DNA from: Gottschalkia purinilytica
GTDB lineage: Bacteria; Bacillota; Clostridia; Tissierellales; Gottschalkiaceae
Direction of reading: 5' to 3'
Assembly (NCBI RefSeq): GCF_001190785.1
Contig: NZ_LGSS01000021.1
Coordinates: forward strand, 1 to 39,995
Length of the DNA stretch: 39,995 nucleotides
Numbering within the stretch: position 1 is the first letter of the stretch; each line of letters starts with the position of its first letter. A program made the position numbers and the translations under genes. Shown one piece after another: positions 8,308-16,260 of the stretch. Under the pieces are notes generated by a model that was not told the origin of the DNA, did no database searches, and saw only the letters and a list, made by a program, of their open reading frames with translations.

Positions 8308-8850
8308 TTATTTTCCTTCCCTAATAGGTAAATCCTTTTTACAAAGTGGACAATCTTTTTCTTCAAAGCTTTTAAGGTTTAGCTTTCTACAACTATATAT
8401 TGGATATCCTATATCAATGCCTTCTTTATCTACTATACAAGCAACTCCTATTACTTTTGCCATTAAACTTTCAAATAATTCTATTATTTCTTTAGATGTT
8501 TTACCTGTTGCTACTACATCATCTGCTATAAGTATTTTTTGTCCTTCTTTAATCTCAAATCCTCTTCTTAATGTCATCTTACCATTTTTTCTCTCTGTAA
8601 ATATTACTGGTTTTCCTAATTGCCTTCCTATTTCATATGCTACAATTATACCTCCAATAGCAGATCCAACAATTATGTCAAAATCTAAAGTTTTAACTTT
8701 ATTCACAACAATTTTTAAAAATTCCTCTGCTTTATCTGGATACTGTAAAAGTTTTGCACATTGTATGTATTTATCACTATGTTTTCCTGATGATAAAATA
8801 AAGTGTCCTTCCAAAAGTATTTCTTTTTCCTTTAAAGTTTCTATTTTCAT
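8308..8850 (-). CDS. pyrE: Second orotate phosphoribosyltransferase (PyrE paralogue outside the pyr operon)
   Basis: 180 residues. By eye about 60% identical to the operon PyrE at 17506-18075 over its whole length. It joins orotate to PRPP to make OMP. The flexible catalytic loop [13 protein letters not shown] and PRPP loop ILIADDVVATGKTS are intact, as are the C-terminal Cys pair CPLCK. Differences from the operon copy include GSAIGG for GPAMGG and DDVVAT for EDVVTT. A duplicate may favour a different base or be expressed under other conditions; orotate is the default call. SD GGGGGAAGGG precedes the ATG. It has its own promoter candidate and no PyrR-type leader visible. Confidence 0.8.
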   Translation of the reverse strand: MKIETLKEKEILLEGHFILSSGKHSDKYIQCAKLLQYPDKAEEFLKIVVNKVKTLDFDIIVGSAIGGIIVAYEIGRQLGKPVIFTERKNGKMTLRRGFEIKEGQKILIADDVVATGKTSKEIIELFESLMAKVIGVACIVDKEGIDIGYPIYSCRKLNLKSFEEKDCPLCKKDLPIREGK

Positions 8851-8949
8851 ATTATGTCCCTTCCCCCTTGACTTTTAAGGTCATAAACTACTCCTAAAAA
8901 GAGGTACTTTTTATTTAATATTATTAATAATATAATTCTGTTTTTTGTA

Positions 8950-8958
8950 ATTATATCA
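8950..8958 (-). promoter_or_regulatory. Extended -10 promoter candidate for the second pyrE
   Basis: On the minus strand TGATATAAT (TGn plus a perfect TATAAT) about 100 nt before the start codon. The -35 is poor, as is common with extended -10 promoters. Confidence 0.4.
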
Positions 8959-9100
8959 TAATGCTAGTGTTTATTCATAAAGTGAAACTTGTTTCAGATG
9001 TTGACTTAATTATTTTCTCCTAGTATTCCTATTTCCTATCATGTGTTTTGACTGTATAGAGATTATCTATGAGAACATTCCTCTTATCACCATTTTCTAT

Positions 9101-9129
9101 TTCATTATTTTTTACAAATTTTGTATAAT
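9101..9129 (+). promoter_or_regulatory. Weak promoter candidate for the yedE-like operon
   Basis: Perfect TATAAT at 9124-9129 with TTCATT at 9101-9106, 17-nt spacer. The -35 matches consensus poorly, so this is tentative. Confidence 0.35.
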
Positions 9130-9173
9130 TATATATGATATTGACAGATATTTTTCAAAAGGAGGCTTTATAA

Positions 9174-10268
9174 ATGAGTGGTAAACGTAAAATGTTTATC
9201 TATGGGGGAATTATAGGTCTTATTGGTGCTATTCTTATGAAAATGGGAAATCCTGGTAACATGGGTATATGTATTGCTTGTTTTTATAGGGATATTGCTG
9301 GTGCTGTAGGTCTTCATCGGGCAGAAGTAGTTCAATACATAAGACCTGAAATTATTGGATTTATTTTTGGTGCTTTTATTATTGCCATTTTTAAGGGAGA
9401 CTTTAAATCTAGAGGAGGCTCTTCTCCAATAGTAAGATTTTTCTTAGGTTTCTTTTTAATGATTGGTGCATTAGTATTCTTAGGTTGCCCTTTAAGGATG
9501 ATTCTAAGGTTAGCTAATTGGGACTTGAATGCTCTTGTTGGATTAGGTGGATACGTCTTTGGGATTTTTATTGGTATTCAATTCTTAAAGAAAGGTTATA
9601 CTCTTGGCAGAAGTGTAGAACAAAGCAAAATATCTGCTTACTTAATACCTATTGTAGCTGTTGTTCTTTTAATTTTCCTAGTTATTAAACCTGCATTTAT
9701 TTTCTTTAGTACAGAAGGACCTGGCTCAATGAAAGCTCCTCTTATCTTATCTTTAATTCTTGGCATGGTAGCTGGTGCTATTTTACAAAGAAGTAGAATT
9801 TGTACTGCTGGTGGGTTTAGAGACGCTATGCTTATTAAAGATTACCATTTTCTATGGGGTATATTGGGAATATTTACTTTAAATTTAATTGCTAATCTCA
9901 TCTTAAACTTTGATAATTTTAATATTAGTTTTGCAAACCAACCTGTTGCTCATACTAATCAACTATGGAACTTTTTAGGAATGGTACTAGCAGGAGTTTG
10001 TTCATCTCTTCTTGGGGGTTGCCCAATTAGGCAAACTATTCTTGCTAGTGAGGGAGATACAGATGCGGGAATCACAATTCTTGGTTTAATTGTAGGAGCC
10101 GCTTTTGCTCATAATTTTGGTTTAGCTTCTAGTGGAGAAGGAGCTACTGCAAATGGAAAAATTGCTGTTATTGTTGGTATAGTATTCGTTCTATTTATTG
10201 CTTATAGTATAGTAACAAGTAAAAATAAAGAAGAAATCCAGAATAAAGGGGTTGTAAAGAATGCCTAA
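9174..10268 (+). CDS. yedE: YeeE/YedE-family membrane transporter, selenium-type (YedE)
   Basis: 364 residues with about nine to ten hydrophobic segments. It has the internal duplication and Cys motifs of the YeeE/YedE family: GICIACFYRD near the N-terminus, LGCPLRM (about 103), RSRICTAGGFRDA (about 207) and LLGGCPIRQT (about 280). YeeE/TsuA relatives move thiosulfate through a path lined by conserved cysteines; the YedE branch found with TusA and DUF3343 genes is linked to selenium use. The next gene is exactly such a TusA and overlaps by 8 nt, followed by DUF3343, so a selenium (or reduced sulfur) import operon is likely. SD AAAGGAGG is 9 nt before the ATG. Transport of Se rather than S is inference from context. 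Confidence 0.85.
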   Translation: MSGKRKMFIYGGIIGLIGAILMKMGNPGNMGICIACFYRDIAGAVGLHRAEVVQYIRPEIIGFIFGAFIIAIFKGDFKSRGGSSPIVRFFLGFFLMIGALVFLGCPLRMILRLANWDLNALVGLGGYVFGIFIGIQFLKKGYTLGRSVEQSKISAYLIPIVAVVLLIFLVIKPAFIFFSTEGPGSMKAPLILSLILGMVAGAILQRSRICTAGGFRDAMLIKDYHFLWGILGIFTLNLIANLILNFDNFNISFANQPVAHTNQLWNFLGMVLAGVCSSLLGGCPIRQTILASEGDTDAGITILGLIVGAAFAHNFGLASSGEGATANGKIAVIVGIVFVLFIAYSIVTSKNKEEIQNKGVVKNA

Positions 10269-10473
10269 TATATTAGATGCTAGAGGTAGATCTTGTCCTG
10301 AACCTGTTATTATAACAGAAAATGCTATTAAATCTAACCCTAATAGTTCTCTCAAAGTTTTAGTTGATAGCTATGCAGCTGTAGAAAACATAACTAGATT
10401 TGTTACTAAGAAGGGTTATAATGTGAATATAGAAGAAAATAATCATGAATTTACTCTAAATATAAAAAAATAG
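10261..10473 (+). CDS. TusA/SirA-family sulfurtransferase (YedF N-terminal-like)
   Basis: 70 residues, a single TusA domain. The active-site Cys12 lies in the signature DARGRSCPEPV, near the N-terminal end of the first helix. Such proteins carry persulfide (or selenide-level selenium) as a thiol adduct and hand it to partners. Its start overlaps the yedE stop by 8 nt and the DUF3343 gene follows 8 nt later, the gene set seen in selenium-linked loci. YedF proteins usually have a second DsrE-like domain of about 120 residues; here only the first domain is present. Confidence 0.85.
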   Translation: MPNILDARGRSCPEPVIITENAIKSNPNSSLKVLVDSYAAVENITRFVTKKGYNVNIEENNHEFTLNIKK

Positions 10474-10481
10474 GTGATCTC

Positions 10482-10751
10482 ATGGAAGAATCTTATTGCA
10501 TAGTCACATTTCATATTACTCAACATTCTTTAATATTTGAAAAGATTTTAAAAGACAAAGGACTTGAGGTTCAACTAATGCCTGTGCCAAGACAGATTAG
10601 TTCTAGTTGTGGTATATCCGCCAAAGTTTCTTGTAATAAAAAAGCTAAAATCCTTCAACTTTGTAAGGATGAAGATATTCATATTGACTCCTTTCATAGG
10701 GTTGAAAATCAAAAAAGAAATAATTGGTTTTTAAAGTACCTAAAAAAATAG
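10482..10751 (+). CDS. DUF3343 protein (putative Se/S carrier)
   Basis: 89 residues. The family pattern is clear: an N-terminal strand CIVTFHITQHSLIFEKILK, then MPVPRQISSSCGISAKV with Cys43 in the conserved SSCG. DUF3343 proteins sit beside YedE and TusA/YedF genes and are annotated as putative Se/S carriers. Third gene of the operon, 8 nt after the TusA gene. The extra Cys51 and Cys61 are not obviously family-wide. The biochemical role is not established; the call rests on motif and neighbourhood. Confidence 0.82.
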   Translation: MEESYCIVTFHITQHSLIFEKILKDKGLEVQLMPVPRQISSSCGISAKVSCNKKAKILQLCKDEDIHIDSFHRVENQKRNNWFLKYLKK

Positions 10752-10781
10752 CCATCTAATATATTAGATGGCTATTTTTTT
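10744..10781 (+). terminator. Strong terminator of the yedE-tusA-DUF3343 operon
   Basis: AATAGCCATCTAAT pairs with ATTAGATGGCTATT, perfect stem, followed by a T run (10774-10781). The A-rich 5 prime flank overlaps the DUF3343 stop codon, so it could also work leftward. Confidence 0.9.
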
Positions 10782-10944
10782 ATTTGATAGTATAAGTCGA
10801 TTATTATTTGAGTTGATAATTTAATCATATCAAATTTATATTTACCTTTATTCAAAAATTTGAGTTATCTATATGGACCTTAAATAAACTAGAAGTATAT
10901 AATTCTTACCTATGAAATCTAATTTATCAGATTTAAATTTATCA

Positions 10945-10974
10945 TTGAAATATTTGTTATAAATTTCCTATAAT
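10945..10974 (+). promoter_or_regulatory. Sigma-A promoter of cfa
   Basis: TTGAAA (10945-10950), 18-nt spacer, TATAAT (10969-10974), about 80 nt before the start codon. The rest of the 10782-11052 gap shows nothing beyond weak AT-rich inverted repeats. Confidence 0.6.
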
Positions 10975-11052
10975 GTGTAAATACTCTAGAATAAGATAAA
11001 ACTTAGCTTTTAAACAACTTATGAAAATCATTAGTTTATTGGAGGTATTAGC

Positions 11053-12225
11053 ATGATAGATAAAATGCTTTATAAAACTATACTAAAAAACTCTCTTTCA
11101 GATCCTGCTGAAATTCAGTTCTGGGATGGAGAAGTAGTAAGATATAACGAAGGCAGTCCTCAGTTCAGAATTGTTTTTAACAAATCAATTCCTAGAAATA
11201 AAATAATGAGTGATGCATCTTTAGCCTTTGGTGAAGCTTATATGGACAAAGTATTAGATATAGAAGGTGATATCGAGAAAGTAGTATCATCTATCTATAG
11301 TAGCAAAGACAACTTTATAAACGGAAGCAAGCTTTATAGAAGAATAAGTAAGAGTATTTCAAACACAAAAAAGAAAAGTAAAAAAGATATTTCATTTCAC
11401 TATGATATTGGAAATGATTTTTATAAACTTTGGTTAGATGAAACTATGACTTATTCTTGTGGATATTTTAAAAATCCAGACGACGACTTAAAAACTGCAC
11501 AGTTAAATAAAATGGATCATATTCTTAAAAAACTAAATTTGAAGCAAGGTGAAACTTTACTAGATATTGGCTGTGGTTGGGGACATTTAATTATTATGGC
11601 TGCCAAAACTTATGGTGTTAAAGCATTAGGGGTTACATTAAGTAAGGAGCAGTATTCTAAAGTAAAAGAAAGAATCAAAGAAGAAGGACTTGAAGATTTG
11701 GTAGAAGTAGAATTAATAGACTATAGAGATATTAAAAATCGTACTTTTGATAGAATAGTAAGTATTGGAATGATTGAACATGTAGGGAAAGATAATATTC
11801 ATGAATATTTTGATAAAATAAATAGTCTATTAAATGAAAATGGTCTTTCTGTTTTACACTGTATTACATCACCACAAGAAGGAGCTACGAATGGTTGGAT
11901 TAACAAATATATCTTTCCAGGAGGTTATATACCAAGTGTATGTGAGCTAATAAATAATATGACGGATCAAAAATTTTTTATTATAGATATGGAAAGCTTA
12001 AGAAGGCATTATAAACAAACATTACAAAACTGGTCGAGAAACTTTGAAAATGCAATAGATGAAGTAAAGAAAATGAAAGATGAAAAGTTTATTCGTATGT
12101 GGCGTTTATATCTTAATTCATGTGCAGCATCTTTTCATTGTGGTAACATAGACTTGCATCAATTTATTTTTACGAAAAATGTTAAAGATGATATTCCTAT
12201 GACAAGAGAATATTTATATCAATAA
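11053..12225 (+). CDS. cfa: Cyclopropane-fatty-acyl-phospholipid synthase
   Basis: 390 residues, normal for the family. Transfers a methylene from SAM across double bonds of membrane lipid acyl chains. An N-terminal lipid-binding region (1-110) precedes the catalytic domain: FHYDIGNDFYKLWLD and MTYSCGYF (about 117-140), SAM motif I LLDIGCGWGHL (about 169), IVSIGMIEHVG and the C-terminal pattern MWRLYLNSCAASFHCGNIDLHQF. Cytosolic, peripheral to the membrane. SD GGAGG is 7 nt before the ATG. Monocistronic, with its own promoter and terminator. The modification usually rises in stationary phase or acid stress. Confidence 0.95.
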   Translation: MIDKMLYKTILKNSLSDPAEIQFWDGEVVRYNEGSPQFRIVFNKSIPRNKIMSDASLAFGEAYMDKVLDIEGDIEKVVSSIYSSKDNFINGSKLYRRISKSISNTKKKSKKDISFHYDIGNDFYKLWLDETMTYSCGYFKNPDDDLKTAQLNKMDHILKKLNLKQGETLLDIGCGWGHLIIMAAKTYGVKALGVTLSKEQYSKVKERIKEEGLEDLVEVELIDYRDIKNRTFDRIVSIGMIEHVGKDNIHEYFDKINSLLNENGLSVLHCITSPQEGATNGWINKYIFPGGYIPSVCELINNMTDQKFFIIDMESLRRHYKQTLQNWSRNFENAIDEVKKMKDEKFIRMWRLYLNSCAASFHCGNIDLHQFIFTKNVKDDIPMTREYLYQ

Positions 12226-12257
12226 AAAAGAGCTAAAATTTTATAGCTCTTTTTTTA
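12225..12257. terminator. Bidirectional terminator between cfa and the arylsulfotransferase gene
   Basis: AGAGCTA (12229-12235) pairs with TAGCTCT (12244-12250), flanked by A run on the left and T run on the right, so both strands have a hairpin followed by T residues. It serves the convergent genes on either side. Confidence 0.8.
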
Positions 12258-12323
12258 TTTTATGATAATTAATGTATAATTTATAATATTATCAACTATT
12301 TTTAAACTTATGACTTTATACTT

Positions 12324-13460
12324 CTACTTTTTAAGTTGAAGGAGTTCTGATGGAGCATATCTATATGATCTGAAAACTTGATTATTTATAAAGTTCTTTT
12401 CTATTCTACCTTCTTGATATTCCGAGAAATAAGGATTTATATATTCCCAGACAACTTCTCCTGACTTAGTTACTTCAAACAATCTTCCTTTAAATCCTTC
12501 AGTTATTAGTGTATTTCCATTTGGAAGTCTTCTAACTCCTGAAACATATGAACTAAAAAAATTAGTTTTAGGATTATCTTGATATTCCCAAACAATTTCT
12601 GATGTTTTAGGATCTACCTCTATTACTCTTGAATATATAGAAGGATCTGATTTTCTCTGAGATCCATTGTCAAATATAAGAATATTCCCATTATCTAACC
12701 ACGTTGGAGCATGTTGTTGTGCAACTACATCATGTCCAAGCTTCCATATAATTTTACCAGTTTCTTTACTAATAATAACTACTGTACTTATGTTTCTAAA
12801 ACTTACTAAAATATCTCCACTTGGAATTACTTCTATACTGTTACCCATTGGCCAATGGTCTCGACAATCTTGATCAGTTATTGGATGATTTATTAGTTCT
12901 TCTACGTGTTCCCAAGAATGCCAATCCCAAACAATCTCTCCTTCAGGATTTATCTCAATAATTCTATCAGTCCAAAATCCACTCTCTGACTCACTTCCAG
13001 GAAGTCCACCTTTTATCTTATCAATGATACCTTCTGGTGCTTTTTCAATACATAATAAAATTGTATTTCCATTCTTAAGTCTACGAGCATCATGACTATG
13101 ATTTTCATTATTATACTCCCATACGATCTCGCTATTCCAATTGACTTCAACAAGAGCACCTCCTTTATATAGAGGCCAAAATGGAAAGCATCTATCATCA
13201 CTATCTGGAAGTGTCCAAGCATTATAGAAAAGATTTCCATTTTCTAAGATATATCCATATTGTCCTGGAGGATATGGTAAATTCCATTTGTGAACAACAT
13301 TTCCCTCCATATCAATTAAGTATACTGTTCCATCACTAGAAATAGGTGTAAAAAGTGTATATCCCTCAAAAGCTTTTTCTCTATCATAAGCAATAAGTCC
13401 AGTTCTCAGACGTCTTTGTGTTTGTTGATCTACATTTGTATTTTTTTCAGTTAATGACAT
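12324..13460 (-). CDS. Arylsulfotransferase (ASST)-like beta-propeller protein, cytosolic
   Basis: 378 residues with six propeller repeats, each of the form NGNxL...E(I/V)VWEY (for example KNGNTILL, DNGNILIF, PNGNTLIT; EIVWEY, EIVWDW, KIIWKL). This is the ASST family, which moves a sulfuryl group from a phenolic sulfate ester to a phenol through a sulfo-histidine. Candidate catalytic residues: His123 in HSHDARRL and His250 in QQHAPTWLDNGN, with Arg278. Unlike periplasmic ASSTs there is no signal peptide or TM segment, so it should act in the cytosol. It lies 68 nt after the sulfonate-type ABC importer genes and is probably their last partner. A non-enzymatic propeller role is possible. SD GGGGG, ATG start. 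Confidence 0.8.
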   Translation of the reverse strand: MSLTEKNTNVDQQTQRRLRTGLIAYDREKAFEGYTLFTPISSDGTVYLIDMEGNVVHKWNLPYPPGQYGYILENGNLFYNAWTLPDSDDRCFPFWPLYKGGALVEVNWNSEIVWEYNNENHSHDARRLKNGNTILLCIEKAPEGIIDKIKGGLPGSESESGFWTDRIIEINPEGEIVWDWHSWEHVEELINHPITDQDCRDHWPMGNSIEVIPSGDILVSFRNISTVVIISKETGKIIWKLGHDVVAQQHAPTWLDNGNILIFDNGSQRKSDPSIYSRVIEVDPKTSEIVWEYQDNPKTNFFSSYVSGVRRLPNGNTLITEGFKGRLFEVTKSGEVVWEYINPYFSEYQEGRIEKNFINNQVFRSYRYAPSELLQLKK

Positions 13461-13528
13461 GATAATCCCCCTTAAATATTATTTATATTGTCATAATTTA
13501 CAATATTATATTTATATAAAATCTCTTG

Positions 13529-14320
13529 CTATATTTGATATTCCACACTCAGATCTACTATTTTAAAAAATTCTTCATAAACTGTCTTTTTTATATTCAC
13601 ATAATTAAGACTACTACTATCTCTAGGTCTTGTAAGATTGACGTCCACTATTTTTTTAATAGTTCCTGGTCTATTTGACATTACAACTACTCTATTTCCA
13701 AGATTAATAGCTTCATCAATATCATGTGTAACCATTATCATAGTAGTTTTTTCTTTTTCCCATATTCTAAGAATTTCTTGTTGCATATTAATACGAGTTA
13801 TAGCATCTAATGCTCCAAATGGTTCATCTAGTAATAGTATTTTAGGTTTATTTACTAATGCTCTTGCTATACTAGCCCTTTGTTGCATTCCACCTGACAA
13901 CTGATGAGGGTATGCTTTTTGAAACCCCTTAAGTCCAACTAGATCTATATGATGTTCTATTATCTCTTTTCTATCTTTTTTACTTACCTTACCCCTTAAT
14001 CCAAATCCTATATTATCTTCAACAGTAAGCCATGGAAAAAGCCTTGCTTCTTGAAATACTACACCTCTCTCAACACTTGGACCGTCTATAGATTTATCTC
14101 CTAAAAGTATTTCTCCATCGTAGTTATCTTCCAATCCCAATATTAGTTTAAGAAGTGTACTCTTTCCACATCCACTTGCCCCTATAATTGAAATAAACTC
14201 TCCTTCTTTAACCGTAAGATTTATGTTTTCAAGAGCAAGCATATCCTCATTTTCAACTTCAAAATACTTGCTCAGATTATTTATTTTTAGTGTTAAGCCT
14301 AAGTTTTCCTCGCATTCCAT
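13529..14320 (-). CDS. ssuB: ABC transporter ATP-binding protein, sulfonate/nitrate/taurine type
   Basis: 263 residues. Walker A GASGCGKST (about 44-52), Q-loop VVFQEARLFPW, signature LSGGMQQR, Walker B ILLLDEPFGALD and H-loop MVTHDIDEA are all intact. The DEPFGALD and RLFPWLTVEDN patterns place it in the SsuB/TauB/NrtD group. It powers uptake with the permease encoded 11 nt upstream and the lipoprotein receptor before that. SD GGGG, ATG start. The exact substrate (alkanesulfonate, taurine, sulfate ester or other) cannot be read from the ATPase. Confidence 0.9.
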   Translation of the reverse strand: MECEENLGLTLKINNLSKYFEVENEDMLALENINLTVKEGEFISIIGASGCGKSTLLKLILGLEDNYDGEILLGDKSIDGPSVERGVVFQEARLFPWLTVEDNIGFGLRGKVSKKDRKEIIEHHIDLVGLKGFQKAYPHQLSGGMQQRASIARALVNKPKILLLDEPFGALDAITRINMQQEILRIWEKEKTTMIMVTHDIDEAINLGNRVVVMSNRPGTIKKIVDVNLTRPRDSSSLNYVNIKKTVYEEFFKIVDLSVEYQI

Positions 14321-14331
14321 AGCACTTACCC

Positions 14332-15168
14332 CTAACTTTTCATATTAACATTCCATTTGAGGGCCTTGACTTCTATCTTTTTTATGATTTTTTCAATTAG
14401 AAATCCTACAAGACCTATTGAAAACACTCCAGTAAACATTTGCTCAGGTTGCATAATTTCTCTAGCATACATTATTTGATATCCTATTCCTGATTCAGCT
14501 GCAACAAGTTCGGCTGCAACTACACACATCCAAGCTACTCCAACACTTATTCTAATTCCTGTAAATATATGTGGAAGTGCTGAAGGTAAAACTACATTTA
14601 ATAAAGTTTGGATTCTATTTTTTTCAAGTACTGTTGACACTTCAAGATACTTTTTATCTACAGACTTTATACCATCTATTGTATTAATTAGAACTGGCCA
14701 AAAACTACCTATTGCTATCACAGCTATTTTAGATCCTTCATCAATTCCCATCCAAAGTATCAGAACAGGTATCCAAGCAATAATGGGAATCGGCCTTAAA
14801 AAGCTTATTGTAAAACTTAACGCTATCTCTAACTTTTTAGATAATGCTATAATTATTCCAAATATTAACCCTAAAGTAGTACCTATTAAAAATCCTTCTA
14901 CCACTCTAAGTAAACTAACTCTCATATGCTTAACAAGTTCACCAGATTTTATCATTTCTACAAATGTATTAAAAATACTAGAAGGTGCAGGTAATATTAC
15001 AACCTTTACATAACCAAGTCTTACGCCTATTTCCCATACTACTAATATTATTAAAGGAGTAAGCATGGCTATCAAAAATTTATTTATTAAACTAAATTTA
15101 CTCAAAAAGTTCTTGGAAGACTTACTTCTTATCTTATGTATTTTTAATGAGGCATTATTTTGAGCCAA
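14332..15168 (-). CDS. ssuC: ABC transporter permease, sulfonate/nitrate/taurine type
   Basis: 278 residues, about six TM segments. The cytoplasmic N-terminus (about 1-27) is basic. The EAA loop that contacts the ATPase reads VLEKNRIQTLLNVVLPSALPHIFTGIRISVGVAW, spanning about residues 178-212, with family features PIPIIAWIPVLILWMG and GIGYQIMYARE. Start is TTG, with AGGAGG 7 nt upstream. Middle gene of the importer; the receptor gene lies 66 nt upstream and the ATPase 11 nt downstream. Confidence 0.9.
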   Translation of the reverse strand: MAQNNASLKIHKIRSKSSKNFLSKFSLINKFLIAMLTPLIILVVWEIGVRLGYVKVVILPAPSSIFNTFVEMIKSGELVKHMRVSLLRVVEGFLIGTTLGLIFGIIIALSKKLEIALSFTISFLRPIPIIAWIPVLILWMGIDEGSKIAVIAIGSFWPVLINTIDGIKSVDKKYLEVSTVLEKNRIQTLLNVVLPSALPHIFTGIRISVGVAWMCVVAAELVAAESGIGYQIMYAREIMQPEQMFTGVFSIGLVGFLIEKIIKKIEVKALKWNVNMKS

Positions 15169-15234
15169 TTAATTTCCTCCTTTAAAATTCTAAGAATTGA
15201 AATTTAAATTTAATTTACTCCTTTGCTTTTTATA

Positions 15235-16236
15235 CTATTTGTCTAATAATCCAGCTGACTTAAAAAAACTTTTATTATACACAGACTCTACTTTTAACTT
15301 CTTATTTATGATTTTTGACTGTTCTAGAAAATTAATCGTTGAATTAAATTCTTTAATATCGTCATCTGATAGGCTTATTCCTGGCTTTTTATTAGAGCTA
15401 ATTTTAACTAAAAGTTCTTCAGGAACTTTAGCTTCAGTAGCTATAATTTTAGCTGCTTCTTCTTTATTTTCATCTATCCATATACTTGTATCATTGTATA
15501 CTTTCAAAATTCTAGTAGTAATCTCAGGATACTTTTTACTAAAATCATTTGAGGCAGTAAGTATAATAACTGATCTTTTATGCCCAGTACCATCAAAAAG
15601 TAATTTTCCTACTTTTTTAGCTTCAGCAAGTGAAACAAATGGTTCTATAGAAATAATTGCATCTACACCATTTGTGGCCAATGCATTTACGCTGTCTCCT
15701 GGTTTTAAATTAATCATCTTTACATCATTTTTCTTCAATCCTGCTTTGTCTAAATATATGGATAACAAGTGTTGATTTACTGTTCCTATTCCTAACCCTA
15801 TTTTTTTGTCTTTTAGATCTTTTAAATTTTTTATATTTGATCTGCCAGATACAACTAAACCTTGATTTTTTTCTCCTCCATCAAATGCACCCACTATACT
15901 AATTGGAACACCCTTTCCTATTCCAGTTAATATTGGTTGATCTCCTGTTAATGAGATATCTATTTTTCCTGCTATAAATCCCTCTACTATAGGAGATCCT
16001 GAGTCAAAGGTTAAATATTCTATCTTTATTCCATCCTTTTCAAACTCTTTCTCAAAAACCTTTTTCTCTTTTGCAACTAAATTTATAGCCTCTGCATTTA
16101 ATCTAGCTATTCTAATTACTTCTGGCTTTTTTATCTCAGACTTTTTAGATGTTGTTGAATCTATTTTAGCCTCACATGCTACTAAAAAACTCACTAAGAT
16201 CATAGTTAATAAGACTAATCCAATTATTTTTTTCAT
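15235..16236 (-). CDS. ssuA: Sulfonate/nitrate/taurine-type substrate-binding lipoprotein
   Basis: 333 residues. Lipoprotein signal peptide with lipobox LVAC and lipidated Cys21, then a two-lobed SsuA/THI5 (NMT1)-like domain: IRIARLNAEAINLVAKEKKVF, spanning about residues 41-61, then FIAGKIDISLTGDQP (about 88-102) and DAIISIEPFV. It should capture the ligand outside the cell and deliver it to the permease. SD AAAGGAG is just before the ATG. It begins 24 nt after the stop of an HTH-methyltransferase gene, so these are likely cotranscribed. Ligand unknown: family members bind sulfonates, sulfate esters, nitrate, pyrimidine precursors or aromatic acids. Confidence 0.88.
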   Translation of the reverse strand: MKKIIGLVLLTMILVSFLVACEAKIDSTTSKKSEIKKPEVIRIARLNAEAINLVAKEKKVFEKEFEKDGIKIEYLTFDSGSPIVEGFIAGKIDISLTGDQPILTGIGKGVPISIVGAFDGGEKNQGLVVSGRSNIKNLKDLKDKKIGLGIGTVNQHLLSIYLDKAGLKKNDVKMINLKPGDSVNALATNGVDAIISIEPFVSLAEAKKVGKLLFDGTGHKRSVIILTASNDFSKKYPEITTRILKVYNDTSIWIDENKEEAAKIIATEAKVPEELLVKISSNKKPGISLSDDDIKEFNSTINFLEQSKIINKKLKVESVYNKSFFKSAGLLDK

Positions 16237-16260
16237 AGTAATATCTCCTTTTTCAATTTC

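Larger units (their letters stand above)
8851..9173. other. 323-nt intergenic region between two divergent genes
   Basis: Holds an extended -10 for the leftward pyrE copy, a weak promoter candidate for the rightward yedE-like gene, and a small inverted repeat AAAAAG/CTTTTT at about 8896-8912 in the pyrE leader. No reading frame with a ribosome binding site, no riboswitch core and no PyrR loop were seen. Confidence 0.6.

Noticed and set aside
8222-8878. Plus-strand frame of 218 residues
   Set aside because: Antisense to the second pyrE. Low-complexity Ser/Phe/Ile-rich product with no SD; the minus-strand frame is a clear enzyme.
15197-15775. Plus-strand frame of 192 residues
   Set aside because: Antisense to the substrate-binding lipoprotein; no SD and a composition unlike real genes here.
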